Shown one piece after another: positions 6,712-12,418 of a stretch of 12,418 bases of DNA. The notes beneath the pieces were generated by a model. The model saw only the letters and a program-made list of their open reading frames with translations. It was not told the DNA's origin and did not search any database. The DNA is from Thiohalobacter sp. Lineage in GTDB: Bacteria; Pseudomonadota; Gammaproteobacteria; DSM-19610. The DNA is taken from NCBI GenBank assembly GCA_027010005.1, contig JALVCM010000187.1, positions 1 to 12,418 of the forward strand, written 5' to 3'. The position numbers and the translations under genes are program-made. Each line of letters starts with the position of its first letter. The stretch's first letter is position 1.

Positions 6712-8078
6712 CAGTTATGCCCCTTGTTGAACTCAGTGTAGTCACCAAACAACCAGAGTGTGGAAGGATCAGGCCGCTGATATTGTTCCTGCCCTTCCTG
6801 CCCGGCCAGACTGCGCAACCTTTTCGCCTCTTGTTCGATACCTGCCAGGTCACTGTCCATGGCCGCATGACCACGGCTCACCGCAGCCTGATCCCCGTGG
6901 GCCGCCCCTTTGTAGGCACCCAGGTTATCGAAGTACCACATCTCGAAGTAGTCACGCTCGATGGGTGAGACATTGTAGAAGGCTGAAGCCTGCCCCTCGA
7001 AAAAACCGATACGCGCACGTGGCCGAACACTGTCCAGCCAGTCGACAGGATACGCGGGCCGCTCGCCGGCAGCAGGGTAGAGCTGGTCTTTTGCCCGTAA
7101 ATCTTTCAGAACCGCCTCGGCACGGTACAGTTTTTTCCAGGCTTTTTTGCGCTCTGCATCCAGCCCGGCCAGTTGTTGCCTTGACCAGTCGGCTTCATGG
7201 CAGTCGCTGCATAATTCCACCCACTGTTCACGTTTGACCTTGTTACCCGAGGTCAGTGGATTGGTTTGCTTGATACCGAATTTCCAGATCGACTTGTCAG
7301 CCACCTGGTGTTTGCCATTACTCATGTGGCAGTACGCACAGGTCGGCCCCTTGTAATTACCCTTGCGCAACGGCTTTGACCAGTCCCACTGCCGGTTTTC
7401 CGCCAGGTACAACCGGCCGTGAGCAGAAGTGAAATAGGTTTCATCATCCGGATGTGGTGGTCCGCTGTGACAGGTAATACACGCCTCGGGCCGGCGTGCT
7501 TCGGCGGCACTGAAACGATGGCGAGTATGGCAGGAATCACACTTGCTGGCGACCGAATGACACTGCAGGCAGGCCGTGACTTCCGCCTTGGGCTTGTCCA
7601 CGAAATGCTTTGCATCCATCGCCCTTTCCATGGCCAGCGCATGACTGGGAAAACCGAAACGCTTTTCATCCTCGAACTGCACATGTTGTGTGACGTGACA
7701 GCGGCCACAGATGTCAGGCGTGGGCAGGTGCAGTGCCTGGTGATCATCCCCGTGACAGGCAGAACAGTAGACAGCGGGTTTTCCGTTACCGGGATTTGAA
7801 TGATGGCTCGCTTTCCAGTCCCTGACAATGCCCGGTGTCACACCCTCGTGACAGCTGACACACTGCTTACCCTCAAATACCCCACTTACTGTATCGACCG
7901 ATTGGTAAAAATCATCCGGATTCCAGTAAGCAAACAGCGCATCCGGGAGCCACTGGCGTGAATAGAGCCCGGCACCGCTCCCGCTCTTGTTCCAGTCGAC
8001 ATAAAGAAACCCGGCCGGCACCACAATGACGGCTATCAACAGTGGAATCCAGATATAACGGACGCGTTTCCGGCTCAT
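6711..8078 (-). CDS. Octaheme c-type cytochrome of the hydroxylamine oxidoreductase (HAO) family, membrane-anchored
   Basis: From the ATG at 8078 the protein has 455 residues. This start is chosen because it overlaps the preceding stop (ATGA) and is followed directly by a basic N-terminus and a TM anchor (about residues 8-27); a longer frame from 8150 only adds an Arg/Ala-rich stretch. Eight CxxCH motifs are present: 73-77, 105-109, 124-128, 170-174, 180-184, 200-204, 247-251 and 290-294. The C-terminal helical part carries HAO-family blocks: GQASAFYNVS (362-371), YFEMWYFDN (377-385) and AYKGAAH (388-394). HAO oxidises hydroxylamine at a P460 heme crosslinked to a Tyr; relatives without the crosslink reduce nitrite or other substrates. 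All eight motifs are CxxCH, with none of the CxxCK type seen in octaheme nitrite or tetrathionate reductases. Its real substrate cannot be told by eye. Confidence 0.88.
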   Translation of the reverse strand: MSRKRVRYIWIPLLIAVIVVPAGFLYVDWNKSGSGAGLYSRQWLPDALFAYWNPDDFYQSVDTVSGVFEGKQCVSCHEGVTPGIVRDWKASHHSNPGNGKPAVYCSACHGDDHQALHLPTPDICGRCHVTQHVQFEDEKRFGFPSHALAMERAMDAKHFVDKPKAEVTACLQCHSVASKCDSCHTRHRFSAAEARRPEACITCHSGPPHPDDETYFTSAHGRLYLAENRQWDWSKPLRKGNYKGPTCAYCHMSNGKHQVADKSIWKFGIKQTNPLTSGNKVKREQWVELCSDCHEADWSRQQLAGLDAERKKAWKKLYRAEAVLKDLRAKDQLYPAAGERPAYPVDWLDSVRPRARIGFFEGQASAFYNVSPIERDYFEMWYFDNLGAYKGAAHGDQAAVSRGHAAMDSDLAGIEQEAKRLRSLAGQEGQEQYQRPDPSTLWLFGDYTEFNKGHN

Positions 8079-8287
8079 GTCCGTCGCTGCCACCAACGTA
8101 CGAATCCCAGCAGCAGGACGAGCGCGAGCAGGAGCCAGAGGATCCACCACAACGGGCCGTTTGCACCTTCACGTGTGGCGGCAACAACCTGCCCGGCGTC
8201 TTCGGCAAGCATCATGTGGTCCCGGGTATGGTGTGCTGTCGCAGCGACGCTGAAAAACAGTCCGCACAGTGTGGCAACCGTTTTCAT
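8075..8287 (-). CDS. Small exported His-rich protein with C-terminal TM helix
   Basis: The 70-residue protein starts at the ATG at 8287-8285, which overlaps the TGA of the NapH-GltD gene (ATGA). A longer frame from 8344 would run far into that gene and is less likely. Residues 1-18 form a signal peptide ending in AATA. The mature protein begins with a short metal-ligand-like stretch HHTRDHMM, then about 22 polar residues, then a Trp/Leu-rich TM helix (about residues 45-63) and the basic end WWQRRT. The His/Met cluster would face the periplasm. Its stop overlaps the start of the octaheme gene (ATGA). No family recognised; a small subunit tethering or assembling the octaheme cytochrome, or binding metal or heme, is inference. 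Confidence 0.8.
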   Translation of the reverse strand: MKTVATLCGLFFSVAATAHHTRDHMMLAEDAGQVVAATREGANGPLWWILWLLLALVLLLGFVRWWQRRT

Positions 8288-10692
8288 GACAGGCTCCGTA
8301 CAGTGGCAATCTGCGGCTGTGGCTCCTTCACGGAAGGTTTCCATATCGATTCGACTGACTCCAGTACGCGACGGGCAGGACGAAAACTGTCGAGTATGCC
8401 GTCAGCCGCACGGCGGCCGGCGGCGATCGCCGTTACCACCAGGTCAGGCCCGTGAGTATTATCACCACCGGCATAGATCCTCACATTGGAGGTTCTGCCT
8501 TTTTCATCCACGCGGATGATGCCCTGTTCGTCAGTTCGAACATTGAAACGATCCAGCCAGGCTGGTGGTTGCGGAACCTGGCCTACGGCAAGTACAAGCA
8601 CATCACAGTCGATCACTTCCTGTCCGCCATCGGGCTTGTTGAAGCACACACCGGTCACGGCTTCATCACCCAGGATCTTCGCCGGAGAACATTCCATGCG
8701 AAAGAACACACCTTCCTCAAAAGCAGCCTGCTTTTCTTTTGGCGTGGCACGCATGGCCTGCTCGTCTTTTCGATAGGCCACAGTGACTGTCGCGGCCCCC
8801 TGGCGCACGGCAGAACGGGCACAGTCCATGGCGCTGTCTCCCCCGCCCATCACCAGTACATGCTTGCCCGCCATGGCGGCCGGTTCAGGGTGACAGTTGA
8901 CCTGTTGCAGGTAGGTCAATGCATCCTTAACACCCGGCAGTTGCTGACCGGGCAGTTTCAGGTTGCGGGAAGTCTGTGTTCCCGTACCCATAAAGATGGC
9001 ATCACAGCTTTCCAGCAATTCCTGCAAGCGTGCTTCGTCGACTTCCTCACCCAGGCGGAAGTGAACCCCCTGCTGTTGCAGCAACTGATGACGCCGGTCC
9101 AGCAGTGACTTGTCCAGTTTGAAAGGCGGCACACCACTGGCCAGCAACCCGCCGATGACCGGTTGTTTATCAAATACGGTGACCTCACAACCCGCCTTGT
9201 TCAACTGGTCGGCACAGGCCAGGCCCGCAGGGCCCGCACCGATGATGGCAATGTGCCTGCCGTTGCGACGGATCGTCTGCTGTGGCTGCCAGCCCTGTTT
9301 GAAAGCCGCCTCGGTCAGGTAGCGTTCGATGGCACCGATGGTTACCGCGCCGTCCGGCTCTTTTGCCTTGGTACAGGAACCTTCACACAACCGGTGCTGT
9401 GGACACAGGCTGCCACAGACTTCCGGCAGGTTACTGGTACTGTGGCTGATTTCTGCGGCAGTTTCGATGTTGCCGGCGGCCACCGCCTCCAGCCATTCGG
9501 GAATACGGTTGGACAGGGGGCAGGCATTGATGCAACCGGGTACGCCACAGTCGAGACAACGGGTAGCCTGTGCCTGAATTTGTGCCAGGGCGGGTGTTGT
9601 CGTGGTTTCCACCCAGTCACCGAGGCGCTCTCCGGCTGACCGCTGTACTGGCTCCTGGCGCGGCAATGGCTCCTCGGGCCGTGTTTTTTTCAGCAGATGA
9701 CTGGCATTCTGTTTCAGGGAAGGCCGGAACAGGTTACGCACATCCCGGATTTCCAGCGCATCCGTGGGACAGGACACCACACAACGCGCACACCCCATGC
9801 AATCTTCAAGCGCAGTCACCCGCCCGGTCCGCTTGCCCTGTTCCCATACCGGGATCCCCATATCACAGACCTGTTCGCAACGCTGGCAATCGATACACTT
9901 GTCTGTCTGCATATCGATGCCATAGAAGCCGGCATGATTGAGTAAACCGAAGGTCGCACCGTAGGGGCACAGATAGCGGCAGTAAAAACGGTTGCCGACC
10001 AGTGGCGCGACAAAGAACGTACCAAAGTAGGTCAGGGCCACAATCAGGTAAAAGCCGCCGACAAAACTTACCGTCCAGGAATTTGGCGGGAACTGTGTCA
10101 CCACCATGATCCCGACATAGTAGGTAAAGAAGAACCACTTGCTGTGGCGTAACCGCCAGGTCCATTTGGAACGCAGGGTTTTCTTGCGGAAGGGAAAGCC
10201 CACCGTCTCGCGAATACCCACACAGGGACAGCCAAAGCCACAGATCACGCGTCGGCCAAACAGGAATACCAGGCCGAGAATCAGAAAAAATGTCAGCGTG
10301 CCCGGCACGTGCAGGGACGGGAACACCGGTTGTGCCCAGAGGAATCCCACGTAGGGTTCATAGACCGGGTACAGCCAGGGTATCAGCCACCAGAATACGG
10401 TAACCACGAACACCAGGATAACCAGCCGCCTGCGGGTATAGGCATTCTGTTCAGCAAAGATACGCCACACACCAAACCCGAGAATAATGGCATACTCGGT
10501 GTAACGGTTGAGCCAGATCGGGTTCTCGAACCAGAACAGCCAGGCCTCGTTGAGCCAGCCGAAAAAGGCCAGGCTGAAGGCCGCCATACTGAGCAGTTGC
10601 ACAGCAACACTGTAGCGCCGCGGCATGAGATCCTGCCGGTCGCTACGCGAGGTGCGGGGATTATGAACCTGTACGGGTATTTCCTGCAGCAC
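8284..10692 (-). CDS. NapH-like polyferredoxin fused to GltD-like NAD(P)H-FAD oxidoreductase
   Basis: The 802-residue protein has two parts. Residues about 25-255 form a NapH/CcoG-like membrane domain with about five TM helices and the cysteine motifs CGFGCPCVG (151-159) and YCRYLCPYG (237-245). Two classical [4Fe-4S] motifs follow: CIDCQRCEQVC (266-276) and CMGCARCVVSC (298-308). From about residue 360 it matches the glutamate synthase small subunit: N-terminal cluster cysteines C379, C382, C387, C391 and C426, C430, C436, C440, then FAD-binding IIGAGPAG (483-490), a nucleotide site VLVMGGGDSAMD, and YAGGDNTHGPD near the FAD. No GltB-like amidotransferase is present, so it is more likely an electron-transfer module linking NAD(P)H to the membrane and periplasm. 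The start is GTG, supported by AGGGGG six bases upstream; Met23 is the alternative. It is coupled to the next gene by ATGA. Confidence 0.9.
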   Translation of the reverse strand: MLQEIPVQVHNPRTSRSDRQDLMPRRYSVAVQLLSMAAFSLAFFGWLNEAWLFWFENPIWLNRYTEYAIILGFGVWRIFAEQNAYTRRRLVILVFVVTVFWWLIPWLYPVYEPYVGFLWAQPVFPSLHVPGTLTFFLILGLVFLFGRRVICGFGCPCVGIRETVGFPFRKKTLRSKWTWRLRHSKWFFFTYYVGIMVVTQFPPNSWTVSFVGGFYLIVALTYFGTFFVAPLVGNRFYCRYLCPYGATFGLLNHAGFYGIDMQTDKCIDCQRCEQVCDMGIPVWEQGKRTGRVTALEDCMGCARCVVSCPTDALEIRDVRNLFRPSLKQNASHLLKKTRPEEPLPRQEPVQRSAGERLGDWVETTTTPALAQIQAQATRCLDCGVPGCINACPLSNRIPEWLEAVAAGNIETAAEISHSTSNLPEVCGSLCPQHRLCEGSCTKAKEPDGAVTIGAIERYLTEAAFKQGWQPQQTIRRNGRHIAIIGAGPAGLACADQLNKAGCEVTVFDKQPVIGGLLASGVPPFKLDKSLLDRRHQLLQQQGVHFRLGEEVDEARLQELLESCDAIFMGTGTQTSRNLKLPGQQLPGVKDALTYLQQVNCHPEPAAMAGKHVLVMGGGDSAMDCARSAVRQGAATVTVAYRKDEQAMRATPKEKQAAFEEGVFFRMECSPAKILGDEAVTGVCFNKPDGGQEVIDCDVLVLAVGQVPQPPAWLDRFNVRTDEQGIIRVDEKGRTSNVRIYAGGDNTHGPDLVVTAIAAGRRAADGILDSFRPARRVLESVESIWKPSVKEPQPQIATVRSLS

Positions 10693-10698
10693 GCATAA

Positions 10699-10704
10699 CC
10701 CCCT
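10699..10704 (-). promoter_or_regulatory. Ribosome-binding site selecting a GTG start
   Basis: AGGGGG on the minus strand lies six bases before the GTG at 10692-10690. No comparable site precedes the in-frame ATG 22 codons later, so the GTG is preferred. An out-of-frame ATG (10696-10694) in the spacer gives only a short frame. Confidence 0.65.
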
Positions 10705-10745
10705 GGAACACCATCACATGGTTACTGTCTTTTACCCGGCTGAAA

Positions 10746-10988
10746 CTAGAAGCTCGCCATGACGGCTTTCTCGTCACACTTCCTGATCTCTGCGAGCAGA
10801 GTCTCGGAGTTAACTGCCTCGGGGTTATAGGCCACCACCAGGGCATGCGGGTGTTCTTCCTCGTTAAAATGCACCGAGACAACACCATCCTTGTCACGCA
10901 ATCCTTCTTCGATCCGGCCTCTACACTCGGGTGTCGCATCAGGGTGCAGGTGAACCACAATGTCAGCAATGCTAATGTCAGTGTTCAT
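10746..10988 (-). CDS. HMA-like small protein lacking the CxxC metal motif
   Basis: The 80-residue soluble protein has the beta-alpha-beta-beta-alpha-beta pattern of the heavy-metal-associated/ferredoxin-like fold: strand IVVHLH, helix CRGRIEEGLRDKDGV, strand VVSVHF, strand ALVVAYNP, helix SETLLAEIRKC. In metallochaperones such as CopZ the first loop carries CxxC; here the same place reads TPEC (19-22), leaving one cysteine plus nearby H13 and H15. It might bind a different ligand or act in protein contacts. The ATG at 10988 is chosen over a GTG 24 bases upstream because a near-perfect AAAGGAGG sits 5 bases before it. It lies between the VTT-rhodanese gene (49 bases upstream) and the NapH-GltD gene (53 bases downstream), so it is likely co-transcribed. 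Family assignment is from predicted pattern only. Confidence 0.75.
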   Translation of the reverse strand: MNTDISIADIVVHLHPDATPECRGRIEEGLRDKDGVVSVHFNEEEHPHALVVAYNPEAVNSETLLAEIRKCDEKAVMASF

Positions 10989-10993
10989 GACTA

Positions 10994-11001
10994 CCTCCTT
11001 T
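10994..11001 (-). promoter_or_regulatory. Strong Shine-Dalgarno for the HMA-like protein
   Basis: AAAGGAGG on the minus strand, 5 bases before the ATG at 10988. It is the best ribosome site noticed in the minus-strand run, suggesting this small protein is made in larger amounts than its neighbours. Confidence 0.8.
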
Positions 11002-11037
11002 GGACAGATCACATGCCTTGCACACGGTCATTTGCGA

Positions 11038-12003
11038 TCAGACCACTGGCAGACCTGCCTCTCTCCACTTTGTCATGCCGCCGCGCACGACGTGCACGTC
11101 AGCAAAGCCTTCCTCTGCCAACAGCAGTTCCGCCTTTGCGGAACGTTTGTCGGTTCGGCACACAATGGCAACCGGGTGCTCGAGATAATCACCCAGTTCA
11201 TCCATACGTTGTTCAAGTTCTTCAACCGGAATATTGATGGCACCCTCGATGTGACCCTGCTCACCGACAAAGTCATCTGCAGTCCGCACGTCGAGTACCA
11301 GCAGGTCCTTACGGGTATCACGCATCCGCTTAAAGGTTTCCGTGTCGATCATGGGACCGCTGCGCAGACTGGCGATCAGGCGCGGTAAAAAGGCGACCAC
11401 GGCCAGCAAGGCCAGTGCCATGATGCCTTTCTGGATCATACCCTCCCCACCCGCAACCGCTTCACGTCCTGCGTAACCCAGGTAGGTAAAGGCAACCGCG
11501 GCCGGCAACATGAACAGGAAGGTCGCCACGATGTAGTGCGACAATTTCAGGCGAGTCAGCCCCAGGGCGTAGTTCAGGAGATTAAACGGGAATAGCGGTA
11601 CCAGGCGGACAAAGGCAACAAACCGCCAGCCCTCGCCTTCAACGCCGTTGATCAGTTGTTTCACTCGCCCGCCAGCCTTTTCGGCCACCCAGTCCGAGGC
11701 CAGGTATCGCGCGATCAGGAAAGCCAGCGTCGCGCCAAGGGTGGCGCCCACCATGTTATAGACGGTGCCAAGCACAGGGCCAAACAGGGCACCACCTGCC
11801 AGCGTAAGTACCGAGCCGGGCAGAAACAGCACAGCGGCCAGTGCGTAAACCAGCATGAACAGCAAGGGTGCAACCGGCCCGGCATCGTGCACCCAGGCCT
11901 CCAGTGCCGCACCATCAAACCGGTCGCGGTAAATTACGGCCAGCGTAATGGCAGCAACCAGCCCGATAAACAGGACAATACGCATGAGGTGATTGTTATT
12001 CAT
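11038..12003 (-). CDS. VTT (TVP38/TMEM64, DedA-like) membrane protein fused to a rhodanese domain
   Basis: The 321-residue protein begins with about 210 residues of membrane domain. It has an N-terminal TM helix (8-24), LPGSVLTLAGGALFGPVLG (61-79) typical of the VTT family re-entrant region, FVRLVPLFPFNLLNYALGLT (131-150), and further TM helices near 157-175 and 190-208. A rhodanese domain follows (about 217-321) with LVLDVRTADDF (235-245), GHIEGAINIP (250-259), the active-site C282 in VCRTDKRS, and the closing VRGGMTKWREAGLPV. VTT proteins are linked to lipid scrambling and membrane homeostasis; rhodaneses move sulfane sulfur or bind anions. The ATG at 12003 overlaps the upstream stop by 8 bases with GGAG before it; a longer frame from 12105 is a shadow inside the desaturase gene. 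The fusion suggests sulfur handling at the inner membrane, but that is inference. Confidence 0.88.
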   Translation of the reverse strand: MNNNHLMRIVLFIGLVAAITLAVIYRDRFDGAALEAWVHDAGPVAPLLFMLVYALAAVLFLPGSVLTLAGGALFGPVLGTVYNMVGATLGATLAFLIARYLASDWVAEKAGGRVKQLINGVEGEGWRFVAFVRLVPLFPFNLLNYALGLTRLKLSHYIVATFLFMLPAAVAFTYLGYAGREAVAGGEGMIQKGIMALALLAVVAFLPRLIASLRSGPMIDTETFKRMRDTRKDLLVLDVRTADDFVGEQGHIEGAINIPVEELEQRMDELGDYLEHPVAIVCRTDKRSAKAELLLAEEGFADVHVVRGGMTKWREAGLPVV

Positions 12004-12418
12004 CGTCAGCGCTCCACTCACGGCGGTTGATGGCATAGCCCTGTACCTTACCCACAAAAGGAATCGCCAGCATGCCCGGCAACCAGCTGCACCACTTGCC
12101 CTCACGGAAGGTACGAATACCGATGGTCATGCCCTCATGCCCACCACGTGGTTGTGCGCGGTAGGTGCCGAACAGGCGGTCCCACCACGGCAGGTTGAAA
12201 CCGAAGTTACTATTGGTTTCATCGTCTTCAACAGAATGATGTACACGGTGCATGTCCGGCGTAACAACAATGAGTCGGAGAAAACGGTCCAGTGTTTCAG
12301 GAAGATGCACATTGCCATGATTGAACATTGCAGTCGCATTCAACAGGACTTCAAAAATAATGACTGCCACGATCGGCGGCCCGAGCAGCATGATCACAGC
12401 AAACTTGATGAGCATGGA
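11996..12418 (-). CDS. Fatty acid hydroxylase / sterol desaturase family protein, C-terminal part (runs off the right edge)
   Basis: Only the last 140 residues or so are inside the window; the frame stays open to the right edge. They contain hallmark histidine boxes of the integral-membrane di-iron hydroxylase/desaturase family: FNHGN-HLP and HRVHHS, followed by NSNFGFNLPWWDRLFGTY, a conserved block of this family. The upstream histidine box should lie outside the window. Such enzymes hydroxylate or desaturate lipids at the inner membrane, using electrons from a redox partner; the lipid substrate is unknown. The TAA overlaps the start of the VTT-rhodanese gene by 8 bases, so they are co-translated. 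Pairing with a VTT-domain protein suggests a lipid or membrane-stress role for this end of the run. Confidence 0.88.
   Translation of the reverse strand, partial: SMLIKFAVIMLLGPPIVAVIIFEVLLNATAMFNHGNVHLPETLDRFLRLIVVTPDMHRVHHSVEDDETNSNFGFNLPWWDRLFGTYRAQPRGGHEGMTIGIRTFREGKWCSWLPGMLAIPFVGKVQGYAINRREWSADDE

Noticed and set aside
6711..8078. Octaheme as a tetrathionate- or nitrite-reductase-type enzyme (OTR/TvNiR)
   Set aside because: Those carry a CxxCK active-site heme motif; all eight motifs here are CxxCH and the C-terminal blocks fit the HAO family.
8079..8150. Longer N-terminus for the octaheme cytochrome
   Set aside because: It adds 24 Arg/Ala-rich residues before the anchor and lies wholly within the preceding gene; the ATGA overlap at 8078 is the better start.
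8284..10692. Glutamate synthase small subunit
   Set aside because: No large (GltB) subunit in the window and the GltD part is fused to a membrane polyferredoxin, so nitrogen assimilation is improbable.

Overview
The window looks like chromosome from a respiring gammaproteobacterium, perhaps a chemolithotroph of the sulfur- or nitrogen-oxidising kind. The basis is moderately GC-rich DNA, dense operons with stop/start overlaps, many periplasmic c-type cytochromes, a NapH-type iron-sulfur membrane protein, and the protein families present. That assignment is inference; no marker gene settles it. No tRNA, rRNA, CRISPR array, transposase, integrase or phage gene is visible.

Layout. Positions 1-127 (minus) hold the start of a small exported protein cut by the window edge. 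A divergent intergenic region (128-412) carries a strong imperfect inverted repeat. On the plus strand, 413-880 encodes a membrane-anchored monoheme cytochrome with a C-terminal heme motif (cytochrome c'-like). After a 224-base gap with a possible -10 box come an AhpD/carboxymuconolactone decarboxylase-like protein (1105-1452) and the alpha and beta subunits of a ThDP-dependent 2-oxo acid dehydrogenase E1 (1454-2524 and 2517-3512). No E2 gene is present.

From 12418 back to 3524 every gene is on the minus strand and closely spaced, so it may be one long transcript. In order of transcription: a partial fatty acid hydroxylase/sterol desaturase; a VTT (TVP38/TMEM64) membrane domain fused to rhodanese; an 80-residue HMA-like protein without the CxxC motif; an 802-residue fusion of a NapH-like polyferredoxin with a GltD-like NAD(P)H/FAD domain; a 70-residue His-rich single-TM protein; a membrane-anchored octaheme cytochrome of the hydroxylamine oxidoreductase (HAO) family; a pentaheme cytochrome resembling the C-terminal half of the octaheme; a short membrane ORF that may be half of a frameshifted gene; a flavin disulfide reductase between dihydrolipoyl dehydrogenase and mercuric reductase; and a SAM methyltransferase converging on the E1 beta gene.

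The most striking part is 5735-10692. Five consecutive reading frames are joined by ATGA, ATGA, TGATG and GTGA overlaps. Together they could form an electron path from cytoplasmic NAD(P)H (GltD domain) through iron-sulfur clusters and a NapH-type membrane domain to periplasmic multiheme cytochromes, or the reverse. The substrate of the octaheme enzyme is unknown; nitrogen species (hydroxylamine, nitrite, NO) or sulfur oxyanions are the obvious candidates. The combination is the best candidate here for an undescribed redox system. The rhodanese fusion and the MerA-like reductase nearby hint at sulfur or thiol chemistry, but the sequence does not prove it.
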